NCBI GenBank assembly: GCA_963594655.1 | Contig: CAVBFD010000032.1 | Coordinates: 1 to 27,968 of the forward strand | From: Colivivens sp963594655 | Lineage (GTDB): Bacteria > Bacteroidota > Bacteroidia > Bacteroidales > Bacteroidaceae | Direction: 5' to 3' | Length of the DNA: 27,968 bases | In this document: one piece after another, positions 14,212-22,950 of the stretch | Position numbering within the stretch: the stretch's first letter is position 1 | Layout: every line of letters starts with the position of its first letter | Position numbers and translations under genes: made by a program | The notes under the pieces: model-generated | Database searches by the model: none | What the model saw: only the letters and a program-made list of their open reading frames with translations | What the model was told of the DNA's origin: nothing

Positions 14212-14972
14212 GTCAGTTGTTCTATATTAAATACCGGTCCTTCCTTGCACACACACACATTTCCCTTGACTGTCTTCTCCACACAGCAAAGGCAAGCTCC
14301 AAGTCCACACGCCATCATGTTCTCAAGCGACACCTCGCACGGCTTGCCATGCTGGCGCGCCCACCGCGCCACAGCCATCATCATAGGCTTAGGTCCGCAA
14401 CAGGATATACGGTCGAACGCCACCCTGTCGAGCATACTGTGGCCGGTGACGAACCCCTTCTCTCCCAACGAACCGTCCTCCGTGGTTATATTGACATGAC
14501 CCAAAGCATGGAACATATCCAGTTCCAACAAGTTGCGCCGCGAGCGTCCTCCAAGCAAGAAGAACGGCACAGCTCCCGCATCACGCAACTGTCTTCCGTA
14601 TTCGAGCAGCGGAGCGGTACCCACACCTCCACCGACAAGCAACACCGTCTCGCCCTTCACACCCGGGGTAAATCCGTTACCCAAGGGGAAAAGCACGTTC
14701 AGGCGGTCTCCCTGCTTCAGGAGCGACAGATGACGTGTTCCCTCGCCGACAACCTGCACCAACAGCCACAGGGTATTGTAGTTGCGGTCCACAAAATTCA
14801 CAGATATGGGACGGCGCAGGAACGTGTCCCTGCTGTTGTCCACCCTTACCTCCACGAACTGCCCTGCCCTGACTTCAGGCAGACAGACAGTATCAGTCAG
14901 TTTCAGCAACACGTAACCGTCCGCAGGACAGTCCACAGCCGAAACAATCAAGTCTTTACAGTATTTCTTCAT
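14199..14972 (-). CDS. pyrK: Dihydroorotate dehydrogenase electron-transfer subunit
   Basis: Iron-sulfur flavoprotein that links PyrD to NAD+. FAD domain: LRRPISVNF. NAD domain: VLLVGGGVGTAPLLEYGRQL. A C-terminal 2Fe-2S cluster is formed by cysteines in MACGLGACLCCVEK and NVCVCKEGP. I chose the ATG at 14972 (257 residues, opening MKKYCKDLIV), as in relatives; the ATG at 15017 would add 15 unrelated residues. The gene lies 71 bases after three tRNA-Thr genes on the same strand, and no clear promoter is visible between. A small dyad CAGTACA/TGTACTG (15002-15023) lies just upstream. Confidence 0.95.
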   Translation of the reverse strand: MKKYCKDLIVSAVDCPADGYVLLKLTDTVCLPEVRAGQFVEVRVDNSRDTFLRRPISVNFVDRNYNTLWLLVQVVGEGTRHLSLLKQGDRLNVLFPLGNGFTPGVKGETVLLVGGGVGTAPLLEYGRQLRDAGAVPFFLLGGRSRRNLLELDMFHALGHVNITTEDGSLGEKGFVTGHSMLDRVAFDRISCCGPKPMMMAVARWARQHGKPCEVSLENMMACGLGACLCCVEKTVKGNVCVCKEGPVFNIEQLTWQI

Positions 14973-15043
14973 TTTCAAATCAGTGAGTGTTATGAAATTG
15001 CCAGTACACGAAGACATGTACTGACCAGTAAACCTACTCCTTG

Positions 15044-15116
<73 letters not shown>

Positions 15117-15158
15117 AGTCACTGCCTTTGATAATAACCGGCGCACAAGCGCCGCTTG

Positions 15159-15231
<73 letters not shown>

Positions 15232-15273
15232 AGTCACTGCCTTTGATAATAACCGGCGCACAAGCGCCGCTTG

Positions 15274-15346
<73 letters not shown>

Positions 15347-15361
15347 AGTTTCGTTTTACTC

Positions 15362-18226
15362 TCAATACCACTGTATGGACGAAGAATAACTGCTCTTCTT
15401 GTCATACTTCAAGGCATCGGTCAGCGTGCTTGCCTTTGCCCTCATGGTGATGTGGTACGACGTGTACGGTCCGAACACGAATCCACAACTGATGCTGAAG
15501 CAGTGCATGTCTCTCGACAGGTTCACCGTCGTCATCGATATGGCGTGATTGGTGAAGTCATAGCCTGAAGAGAAGTTCGCGTTCCACGACGAGGACAACT
15601 GCAGCGTACCCGAGAAGTTGAGGTTCTGCGTGAACTTGTACGGATAGCGCATACTCTTCACGTTTATCTGCTTCGACCTGTCCTCCGACATCGTGACTCC
15701 GTAGGATATGGAGAACGACCAAGGCAATGAGAACCTCATGTAGCCGTCAGCGTCCAGATTGGCGTCACCGGCGACAACCTTCGCCTTCTTTCCACTCACT
15801 TCGTCCGTCTCCTCCGTCGCGTCACCGTCTTCCTTCCCTTCCTTCTTCTCCTCTTCATCCACTTCCTTGCCCTTCAGACGCGCGAAGAACTTCTTTATCT
15901 TCTGCCACGACTGGTTGTTGAACGAATAGGACAAGTTCTTGCTCAAGCCCTGAAAACGTCCGAAACGCCCATACGACCACTCTGTACGGTTGCCGACAAC
16001 AACATTTCCGTTGGAGTCGAACTCATACGCGTATGTGTGGAAGACAGCCGTCATATTGAACGAGGTCTTGCCCCACTTCAACCGCACCCTCGTAGACAGG
16101 TTACTCCAGGGCTGCGTCTTGGCTGCCAGATTGTACGACAGACTCGCGCCAAGCTCGTCTATTATACTAACCTTCTTCACACCAGTCGAGTCTTTGTCGG
16201 ACTTCACCTTCATCTCGATGTTGTTCGACATGTCAAACGTGACTGAACCGGTCTTTCCCTTCGACACCGTACCGTACAGACTGCCCGAATAGGGGGAATA
16301 CTCCACCAACGACACGTTTCCGTCGAGGTCAGTCTTCGTGTAGGTCTTCCAGTAGCCGTAGCGGCTGGCTCCGAAGTCGGGAGCGTAACTGAAACTGACT
16401 GTAGGCGTGAAGACATGGCGCACTGCCTGTATCTTCTTGAATATCCGTGGATTCGGAATAAACATACCATACAGTTTGGTGTTGGCGGACACACTCATGT
16501 TGTAGTTGTACACACGGTTGAAACCCCATATAGTGTCACGCACTACCGTCTGTTCCGTCTCGTCCCAGTTCTGTTCCACACGGTACGTGTACCAACGCTC
16601 AGTGTAGTTGAACGAAGGTGTCACATTGATATAACCTAATATATTAAACGAAGCAGACACCGGAATATTGTGTCGCATGCCATTTTTCCAATCTTTTATT
16701 ATATTTGATTGGAGCAACTGGTCTTCCTTAGTGGAAATACTGTTGGATATTCCGCCCGTGTAACTCATCGCAATCTTCTCGTACCAGTGTTCCTTTCCCG
16801 CCGCCTTCTTTTTCTTGAACGGATAGAAACGGCTCAGGGAGATACTCATGTTAGGCAGTGTGAGCGAGATCGTTGAGTCGCGCATGTTCTGTGCGATGTT
16901 GGCGCTGGCGGATATGGAGAGTCCCAGTTTGTCGAAGGTGCGCGAGTAACTCACACTGGACGTACGGGTACTCTGCGAATAGGATGTGGGGTTGTACAGG
17001 CTCGTGAGGTTGTTGCGCTCGTAACTCTGCGTGGCGAAATTGACACTGGCTGAGAACGAGCTGTTCGGACTTGCCTTGGAGTCCTGCCTGTGGGTCCACT
17101 GCAACTTGAAGTTCTTCACGACACTGTAGTCGGGCAGGTTCTTCTCGCCAGTCTTGGTCACCTGATAGTTGAAGTAGAAGTTGCCGCTGTACTTATACCT
17201 CTTTCGGTACGAGCTTTGCAGTCCCAGTCCCCATGACCCCTTGGTGAAAATCTCGCCGGTGGCCTTCAAGTCCATGTAATCACTGATGGCAAAGTAATAG
17301 CCGCCGTCCCTCAGGTAGAAACCGCGTGTTGACTCGTCACCGTAACTTGGCATGATGAAACCCGAGGAGTACTTGCTGCTGAAGGGGAAGAAACCGAACG
17401 GAACGGCAAGGGGAAGCGGCACGTCCTCCACCACCAGCCATGCGGGACCGAAGAAGACATTCTTTCCGGTATGCGCCTTCGCGCGTGATAGCGCCACATA
17501 AAAATGGGGGTGGTCCTCGTCGCAGGTGGTGTAGCGCGCGTGACGGAGGTACACCTCGTCGCCAGATCCTTTTTTTGATTCCTCACCAGTGATGAATCCG
17601 TCCTGCTGCGCCGTGTACACATTATATATAAGTCCCTTCTGCGACTCGAAATTATACGTCATGCGTTCCGACACATATTCGTCGTTGCCCTGCTTGAACA
17701 CCGGTTTGCCGATGAAGTTGCCCAGTGTGTCTGCCACATAATTGGCGAAGACCAACGAGCTGTCCATGTTCATACGTATCTCCTCGGCAGTCAGTTTCAT
17801 CCTCTGGTAAGCCACATTACTGTTTCCGTAGAGGTGGGCGTTCTTGGTATTCATATAAAAGACAACAGAGTCTGACGCCGCATACTGCACAGGAGCGTCC
17901 AGCTTACTTTTCTTCTTCTCCGCCTTACTGATGGAGTCTTCCGCGGCAGCCACGGAATCGTTCCATTGGATGGCGCGCCTACCGTCTTCAATCCCGTGTT
18001 CCCTGTCGAAACGCTGCCGGAGAGAATCCAGCTCCTGAATGGCGGCGGTCGTGGTGGAGTCAAGTATCTGGACAACAGAGTCGTTCACCGCATCAGGCGA
18101 CAAGCCCGAATCCACGGCAACGGTATCCACCGCCCCTGACACGGCACAGGCTATATGTCCCCTACCATAAGCCATAGAGACCACAGCCACCAGTAACCCA
18201 AGCAATATATATGTTATCCTGTTCAA
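15362..18226 (-). CDS. lptD: LPS-assembly outer-membrane protein LptD (Bacteroidetes type), 954 aa
   Basis: Outer-membrane beta-barrel that inserts lipopolysaccharide at the cell surface, fed by the Lpt bridge. With a TTG start at 18226 the product opens with a good signal peptide (NRITYILLGLLVAVVSMAYG). The OstA-like N-terminal region follows (about residues 95-230: DSVVFYMNTKNAHLYGNSNV, YVSERMTYNFESQKG), then the barrel with PFGFFPFSSKYSSGFIMPSYG and many alternating aromatic strands, ending in an aromatic residue after SSSIQW. A strongly acidic/basic insert (DEEEKKEGKEDGDATEETDE) lies near residue 800. A longer frame starting at TTG 18259 overlaps the -7 box and is rejected; the first ATG would remove most of the signal peptide. 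Confidence 0.9.
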   Translation of the reverse strand: MNRITYILLGLLVAVVSMAYGRGHIACAVSGAVDTVAVDSGLSPDAVNDSVVQILDSTTTAAIQELDSLRQRFDREHGIEDGRRAIQWNDSVAAAEDSISKAEKKKSKLDAPVQYAASDSVVFYMNTKNAHLYGNSNVAYQRMKLTAEEIRMNMDSSLVFANYVADTLGNFIGKPVFKQGNDEYVSERMTYNFESQKGLIYNVYTAQQDGFITGEESKKGSGDEVYLRHARYTTCDEDHPHFYVALSRAKAHTGKNVFFGPAWLVVEDVPLPLAVPFGFFPFSSKYSSGFIMPSYGDESTRGFYLRDGGYYFAISDYMDLKATGEIFTKGSWGLGLQSSYRKRYKYSGNFYFNYQVTKTGEKNLPDYSVVKNFKLQWTHRQDSKASPNSSFSASVNFATQSYERNNLTSLYNPTSYSQSTRTSSVSYSRTFDKLGLSISASANIAQNMRDSTISLTLPNMSISLSRFYPFKKKKAAGKEHWYEKIAMSYTGGISNSISTKEDQLLQSNIIKDWKNGMRHNIPVSASFNILGYINVTPSFNYTERWYTYRVEQNWDETEQTVVRDTIWGFNRVYNYNMSVSANTKLYGMFIPNPRIFKKIQAVRHVFTPTVSFSYAPDFGASRYGYWKTYTKTDLDGNVSLVEYSPYSGSLYGTVSKGKTGSVTFDMSNNIEMKVKSDKDSTGVKKVSIIDELGASLSYNLAAKTQPWSNLSTRVRLKWGKTSFNMTAVFHTYAYEFDSNGNVVVGNRTEWSYGRFGRFQGLSKNLSYSFNNQSWQKIKKFFARLKGKEVDEEEKKEGKEDGDATEETDEVSGKKAKVVAGDANLDADGYMRFSLPWSFSISYGVTMSEDRSKQINVKSMRYPYKFTQNLNFSGTLQLSSSWNANFSSGYDFTNHAISMTTVNLSRDMHCFSISCGFVFGPYTSYHITMRAKASTLTDALKYDKKSSYSSSIQWY

Positions 18227-18256
18227 GTGAATACTACTCTGTTTTTGTTCAAGCCA

Positions 18257-18264
18257 CAAAGGTA
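18257..18264 (-). promoter_or_regulatory. -7 promoter box of lptD
   Basis: TACCTTTG on the minus strand, 30 bases before the proposed TTG start at 18226. The -33 region is weak. It shows that translation must begin downstream of 18257. Confidence 0.6.
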
Positions 18265-18332
18265 CAACAAATTAGCGACACGAATGACTGTACTGGGGGA
18301 TAAATGCCACGCACAGGAGTGAAATGGCTTAA

Positions 18333-18869
18333 TCACAAGAACATTTGACACCAGCACCTGAACTTGTCAGCACACCCGTCGCCAAACTTGGCGACACTTG
18401 CCAACGCCCGTTCCACCGTCTTCTCCTCATCGGGCCTGGTCTTGGAGAAGAACTTGTCGGCAAAGCATATCAGTTGCTCCTCAAGGGTCACTGGAACCAG
18501 ACTGCGATGCGGCAGCGGCAGGTCGTTCGCAAGTATATAGTCGAGGGTAAGTCCTGTACCGGTATGGCGTTCGCACACCAGCGCATGCTTAGGGAAGCCC
18601 TCCCCCCGCATCAAGTCCGCCCCTATCGTGCCGTGACAGATGTAAGGCTTGGACCCGAAACAATGGATGCCCTGTGCGTCACACTGGAAGATTCCGATGT
18701 CGTGTACCATGGCCGCCTCTTCTATGAACTGTCTGTCGAGTCTCATCTCCGGATGCCTCCCTGCCAAGTCCAACGCCTTGTCAGCCACATGACGGCTGTG
18801 CGCTACCAGTATGCGGCGCAACTCCGGGTTGTCGGAGTAGTACTTGTCTATTATCCTCTGATAGTCCAT
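18333..18869 (-). CDS. HD-domain (HDIG-type) putative phosphohydrolase, 178 aa
   Basis: Predicted metal-dependent phosphohydrolase of unknown substrate. The HD signature is present: a first His in LVAHSRHVADKAL, the HD pair in EEAAMVHDIGIF (about residues 52-63), then CHGTIGADLMRGEGFPKHALVCERHTGTGL with further metal-ligand histidines, and the last Asp in ICFADKFFSK. No other domain is visible. I chose the ATG at 18869, preceded by GGGGACGGAC; a GTG at 18881 lies directly against the MscS stop. It is the last gene of the lipoprotein-PL11-MscS run. Confidence 0.82.
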   Translation of the reverse strand: MDYQRIIDKYYSDNPELRRILVAHSRHVADKALDLAGRHPEMRLDRQFIEEAAMVHDIGIFQCDAQGIHCFGSKPYICHGTIGADLMRGEGFPKHALVCERHTGTGLTLDYILANDLPLPHRSLVPVTLEEQLICFADKFFSKTRPDEEKTVERALASVAKFGDGCADKFRCWCQMFL

Positions 18870-18881
18870 GTCCGTCCCCAC

Positions 18882-19790
18882 TTATTTCTTCACCACATTC
18901 ATGTAAGGATAAGGAATCTCAATGCCCACCTCGTCGAAGTGGGTCTTGATGGCTTTCAACATGTCACACTTCACATTGAAGGCATCGGCATAAGAAGGTG
19001 TCCACGCGTAAGCGCGGAGCGTGACCGCCGAATCGCCCAGTTGAATCACCTTGATGTCCACCTTCTCCACTCCCTTTGCCTTCTCAGCCTTGGTGCGCTT
19101 GTCAATGACACGCCTGTCCGCCTCTATTATCCCGCGCATCTCGGCCATACAACGGTCTATGTTCTCCGAGTAGCCCACTCCCACCTCTATGAAGGCGCAT
19201 GTGCGTGTGTCCCCTATGGTGGAGTTGGTGATGATGGCACTGTTGATCTTTGAGTTCGGGATAATCACCATCTTGTTCTCCGATGTCCTTATGACTGTGT
19301 AGCGCATGGAAATCTCGGAGACGACCCCTGTCTCCCCCGAGTCGAGCGAGATGTGGTCACCGATTCTGAACGGTTTGGAAAGTATGATGAATATTCCGCT
19401 CACGAAGTTCGACAAAGCGTCCTGTGACGCCAGACCGATTGCCATTGCCATGATTCCGGCGCCGGCAAAGACTGAAGTGGCGAGCGTGCGCAGTGCCGGT
19501 ATCATGTACAGCACACTGGTCACACCCATGATGTACACGATGGTGACAAACAGTTTCCGCAGGAACACGGCGGTGGTCTTGTCCATCTTGCCGTTCCTCG
19601 CCTCAATCTTCACCGGGTTGAGGAAGAAGCGGATCAGCCACACGATGACCTGCACGATAAGTGCCACCACCATCGCTTTCAGTATAAAAAGGAGCGGGTC
19701 GATGAGCGCGACCCCGAACACCTTATGTTCCAGTATCTCCTTATACGGTCTGATCCATTCAAGTGAACTCAAATCCAGTTTGTCATTCAT
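18882..19790 (-). CDS. MscS-family small-conductance mechanosensitive channel, 302 aa
   Basis: Inner-membrane channel that releases solutes on hypo-osmotic shock. Hydrophobic helices lie at about residues 30-57 and 80-100, followed by the pore helix AGAGIMAMAIGLASQDALSN and the MscS beta-domain start FIILSKPFRIGDHISLDSGETGVV. The C-terminal alpha/beta region ends in VGIEIPYPYM, as in other MscS proteins. Length is normal. It begins 38 bases after the PL11 lyase stop and ends 12 bases before the HD gene start, so it may share their transcript, but no functional link with the lyase is evident. Confidence 0.93.
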   Translation of the reverse strand: MNDKLDLSSLEWIRPYKEILEHKVFGVALIDPLLFILKAMVVALIVQVIVWLIRFFLNPVKIEARNGKMDKTTAVFLRKLFVTIVYIMGVTSVLYMIPALRTLATSVFAGAGIMAMAIGLASQDALSNFVSGIFIILSKPFRIGDHISLDSGETGVVSEISMRYTVIRTSENKMVIIPNSKINSAIITNSTIGDTRTCAFIEVGVGYSENIDRCMAEMRGIIEADRRVIDKRTKAEKAKGVEKVDIKVIQLGDSAVTLRAYAWTPSYADAFNVKCDMLKAIKTHFDEVGIEIPYPYMNVVKK

Positions 19791-19828
19791 TATGTCTCTG
19801 GTTTTATCTGTTGGTCTGTTTGTTCATA

Positions 19829-21688
19829 CTACTCAAAAGTCCACCCGCGGAAGGTCTGCCCTGCCTTGAAGTCCGACCCGAAGTAGCACCCCAGTTCCGA
19901 CGGTTGGTTGTACGCCACGTTCTGTGTGGCCACACTTATGCGGTACGGTATATCCTGCATAAAGGTATGGAACCGGTAGCGTGTGGGTATGTCCGTGAGA
20001 TAAATTCGCAGTTCACGGCTGTCGTGTGTCCTCACCAGCAGCTCCTCTCTCCAGTCGCCCAAGATGTCCGCCTCCAGACAAGGATTGCTCTTTGAACCGT
20101 TGTTGAAGGAACAGTCCTGCCGTACGTCAAGCAACACGGACACGTCCTGCCGCGCGGGGTTGTATTTGGTGACGCACCCGCCGTCCAGCAGTTCCCTGTT
20201 GAGGTCACCGTCCCACCAGATGGCGGAATTGACAGACACACGTCCCTGGCTTATAACTTCACCTTTCACATTACGTATGCCACCGGAAGCTGACGACCAC
20301 ATCTCCACACCCCAGTTAGTCGGGTCTATGTCGGATGCCATTCCGCGCCCCACGTCCTTACTTGCCTTAATCTGGAACAGAATCTCACCGGTAGCGGCGT
20401 CACGGAAGGTGGAACCGTCACGTTTGTTCTCATGCACGTCCCACACCTGAAGTCTGTCGCTGTCAGGGAAGAAGCCGGACAGATGTATCGCGTCTCCGTG
20501 TCCCATACCGGTATTGTAGAGTCCTGTGCCGTCATGGTCAACACACATCGATCCGTATATTATCTCGTCCCTGCCGTCGGCATCCACATCAGCCACACGT
20601 AGGTTATGGTTGCCCTGACCGCCCCACAGTCTCCACTTGTCGTCCTGTGAGTCGAAAAGCCACCGCCTGCTCATGGTCTTGCCGTCCCAGTCCCATGCGG
20701 CGAGAGCGGTACGCGCATAATAACCGCGACACATCACCACACTCGCATGCACACCGTCGAGGTAAGCCACGCAGGCAAGATAGCGTTCACTTCTGTTGCC
20801 GTAGTCGTCGCCCCAGTAGCCGGAATCCCGTGACGGTACATAACAGACGGTGCAGAGAGCCTCACCGGTCTCTCCACTGAACACAGTGAGGTATTCACTG
20901 CCCTTCATTATCCTGCCCACACGTCCAGTGTGCGACACGTAGTCGGCATCCTTGTCACCAATCACCCTGCCCTTTCCGTCAACGGTGCCGTCACTGGTTT
21001 TCATCACCACCTCCGCCTTGCCGTCTCCATCGAGGTCATAGACCATGAACTGGGTGTAGTGAGCCCCGGCACGGATATTACGTCCGAGGTCTATTCTCCA
21101 GGTCCTGTGTCCGTCAAGTTTATAGCAGTCGAGAAGCACATTGCCTGTATAGCCGCCATGGGCATTGTCGTGTGAGTTCGACGGATCCCACTTGAGGATA
21201 ATCTCATACTCGCCGTCACCGTCCACATCACCTACGGAACAGTCGTTGGCACTGTAGCTGTACTCATGTCCGTCGGGTGTCTGTCCTGCCGGAGGCACGT
21301 CAAGAGGGATACTCAGATAACCGTCCGGACTGGACGCTTTCAGTGTGAACCGTCCGTCCTTGCGGTGCGTTTCCCTACCGCAATCCACTGTCCTCACCTC
21401 ATATTCGCCTCCTTCAGTGCCGGCCACCTTCATGAACGTGGATGACGTGACAGGCTTTTTATTCAACCGTTTACCGTTCCTGTACACATTGAACCCGGTG
21501 GTCATGGGGTCTTCCTCCAGATAACGCCACGAGACACAGACACTGTCACCGCCACCGGTCTTGTAGACCACAAGTCCACGGTTCATGTCCTCGCGCTGCA
21601 TACCGGCGAGGTCATACCGTGGCTGTCCGTTCACACTGAGCGCAAGTGCCATGAACGACAGACAGACAAGTTTTCTCATTTTATTCAC
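19829..21688 (-). CDS. Rhamnogalacturonan lyase, polysaccharide lyase family 11, 619 aa
   Basis: Cleaves the rhamnogalacturonan I backbone of pectin by beta-elimination. A signal peptide (MRKLVCLSFMALALSVNG) indicates export. The family fold is a beta-propeller with calcium sites; Ca-binding loops DVDGDGEYEI, DLDGDGKAEV and DVDADGRDEI are clear. Other typical segments are QREDMNRGLVVY near the N-terminus, GHGDAIHLSGFFPD and LGDWREELLVRT. The start could be the ATG at 21688 or 21679. No SusC/SusD pair, sulfatase or other pectinase lies nearby, so this is not part of a classical polysaccharide utilisation locus within the window. A small lipoprotein gene ends 57 bases upstream. Confidence 0.92.
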   Translation of the reverse strand: MNKMRKLVCLSFMALALSVNGQPRYDLAGMQREDMNRGLVVYKTGGGDSVCVSWRYLEEDPMTTGFNVYRNGKRLNKKPVTSSTFMKVAGTEGGEYEVRTVDCGRETHRKDGRFTLKASSPDGYLSIPLDVPPAGQTPDGHEYSYSANDCSVGDVDGDGEYEIILKWDPSNSHDNAHGGYTGNVLLDCYKLDGHRTWRIDLGRNIRAGAHYTQFMVYDLDGDGKAEVVMKTSDGTVDGKGRVIGDKDADYVSHTGRVGRIMKGSEYLTVFSGETGEALCTVCYVPSRDSGYWGDDYGNRSERYLACVAYLDGVHASVVMCRGYYARTALAAWDWDGKTMSRRWLFDSQDDKWRLWGGQGNHNLRVADVDADGRDEIIYGSMCVDHDGTGLYNTGMGHGDAIHLSGFFPDSDRLQVWDVHENKRDGSTFRDAATGEILFQIKASKDVGRGMASDIDPTNWGVEMWSSASGGIRNVKGEVISQGRVSVNSAIWWDGDLNRELLDGGCVTKYNPARQDVSVLLDVRQDCSFNNGSKSNPCLEADILGDWREELLVRTHDSRELRIYLTDIPTRYRFHTFMQDIPYRISVATQNVAYNQPSELGCYFGSDFKAGQTFRGWTFE

Positions 21689-21745
21689 TGATTATGGTTC
21701 ATTTCCGTTGAAACACCCTACAAGCACAGACCCGCATGGTCTCCA

Positions 21746-22213
21746 CTAATAGGGTTTCGCATAGCTTGCTACCCACTGTGCGGACGAGTTGATGAACCCG
21801 TACAGACTATAGTAAATCTTGAACGATCCCAACGAGTCCACATCCAGCGTGTCGCCCACAGCGGTGGCCAGTTCAGACCGTATGTGGGTGGAAGTGGCTG
21901 TTACCAACATATCGTCGTAGGTCTTTATAGCCTTTTGGTTACATACATTAATGGCTGCGGGCACGTCACTCTGGTCAGATTGTCCCTTTTCCTGGAATTG
22001 GGAACTGTCACCCACCAGCGGCACTTTCTTTGAGGCAATCACCCTATAGATGTATTTGCCGAACACAGTGTCGCAGGAATCCGTGAACACCACACTGTCA
22101 CACTCTCCCCAATAGGTCACGGTAGCGTACGAGTCGTCGTTGGTGTCAACAGAACAGGCACCGACTATCATCGTACTTACAATCAAGGCACAAGCCCATG
22201 TCAGTTTTCTCAT
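21746..22213 (-). CDS. Predicted surface-type lipoprotein, 155 aa
   Basis: Function unknown. The signal peptide ends in IVGAC, with Cys20 lipidated. The next residues, SVDTNDDS, are acidic, as in the Bacteroidetes lipoprotein export signal, so the protein may reach the cell surface. The mature part has three further cysteines (in WGECDS, TDSCDT and NVCNQK) and a C-terminal FKIYYSLYGFINSSAQW stretch. I recognise no domain. It is the first gene behind the dyad-flanked promoter at 22249-22256 and precedes the PL11 lyase by 57 bases; a sugar-binding accessory role is possible but unsupported. Confidence 0.72.
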   Translation of the reverse strand: MRKLTWACALIVSTMIVGACSVDTNDDSYATVTYWGECDSVVFTDSCDTVFGKYIYRVIASKKVPLVGDSSQFQEKGQSDQSDVPAAINVCNQKAIKTYDDMLVTATSTHIRSELATAVGDTLDVDSLGSFKIYYSLYGFINSSAQWVASYAKPY

Positions 22214-22238
22214 AATGGCAAATAAATTGTAGTTTAAG

Positions 22239-22278
22239 TTTCAGGTGACAAAGGTAAGGAAATCTTTTGCACCTGAAA
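22239..22278. promoter_or_regulatory. Nine-base dyad enclosing the promoter of the lipoprotein-PL11 unit
   Basis: TTTCAGGTG (22239-22247) and CACCTGAAA (22270-22278) are perfect inverted copies 22 bases apart. On the minus strand they flank the -7 box TACCTTTG (22249-22256), one arm lying in the -33 region and the other just after the box. This is a likely operator; the binding protein is unknown. Confidence 0.55.
22249..22256 (-). promoter_or_regulatory. -7 promoter box of the lipoprotein-PL11 unit
   Basis: TACCTTTG on the minus strand, 35 bases before the ATG at 22213. It is the only clear box ahead of the four closely spaced genes down to 18333. Confidence 0.6.
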
Positions 22279-22329
22279 TCACTGTCACATACGAAAAGAG
22301 CTTCAATTAATAAAGAATAACACAATAAG

Positions 22330-22905
22330 TTACAAACCAAGAATTTGTTTCACAAGAGGAATCACCGCCGACTTCAACGCCTTCTCGTTGAGATGGTGTT
22401 CACCGTCGAACCGCTGCGCGTTCTTGTAGTGCTTCTTGAAGATGTCATAGGTGTTGACAATCTTGTCGTTGATGCCGAACAGTCCGTAGGTGTTCTCCTC
22501 ATCGAACGGAGTGATGCCCTTGAACTGCTGACGCTCCATACGGTTGTGCTTCTGTATGATTTCCTTCGTTATCTTGAAAGTCTTCTGGTTGTCCTTACGT
22601 CCGTTGAGAAACTTATGTTCGCCTGTCTTGAACACCTTCGACATGGTGGACATGTTGAACGACGGATTCACAAGAATCTTCTTGTAGCCGAACATCTGTT
22701 GGGCGTACATGGCTCCCATAGACGTACCGATGATGAGGTCGGGCTTCTCGTCCTCACACAGTTGTCTCAGGTAAGGCAATGCCTCGTCGGGGTCTACAGG
22801 TATGTCTGGAGACACCACCTCCACCTCCGGTAGGAGTTTGCGAAGCAGTTCTGCCGTACCTGTAGCGCCCGATGACGCAAAACCGTGAAAATAAATTATC
22901 TTCAT
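22330..22905 (-). CDS. YqiA/YcfP-family alpha/beta-hydrolase, 191 aa
   Basis: Predicted small cytoplasmic esterase. The opening MKIIYFHGFASS is typical. The nucleophile elbow GTSMGA puts Ser62 as catalytic, with Asp147 (GINDKIV) and His170 or His171 (GEHHLNEKA) completing the triad. The length matches the family. It is the last gene of the nadA run, 45 bases after the thioredoxin-like gene. The physiological substrate is unknown. Confidence 0.87.
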   Translation of the reverse strand: MKIIYFHGFASSGATGTAELLRKLLPEVEVVSPDIPVDPDEALPYLRQLCEDEKPDLIIGTSMGAMYAQQMFGYKKILVNPSFNMSTMSKVFKTGEHKFLNGRKDNQKTFKITKEIIQKHNRMERQQFKGITPFDEENTYGLFGINDKIVNTYDIFKKHYKNAQRFDGEHHLNEKALKSAVIPLVKQILGL

Positions 22906-22950
22906 CTGTTTGATTTATAATCTTGACTATATAGTTTGGAGTCCTGTCTG

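Noticed and set aside
18227..18259. Longer lptD start at TTG 18259
   Set aside because: That codon is part of the -7 promoter box, so it cannot be in the transcript.
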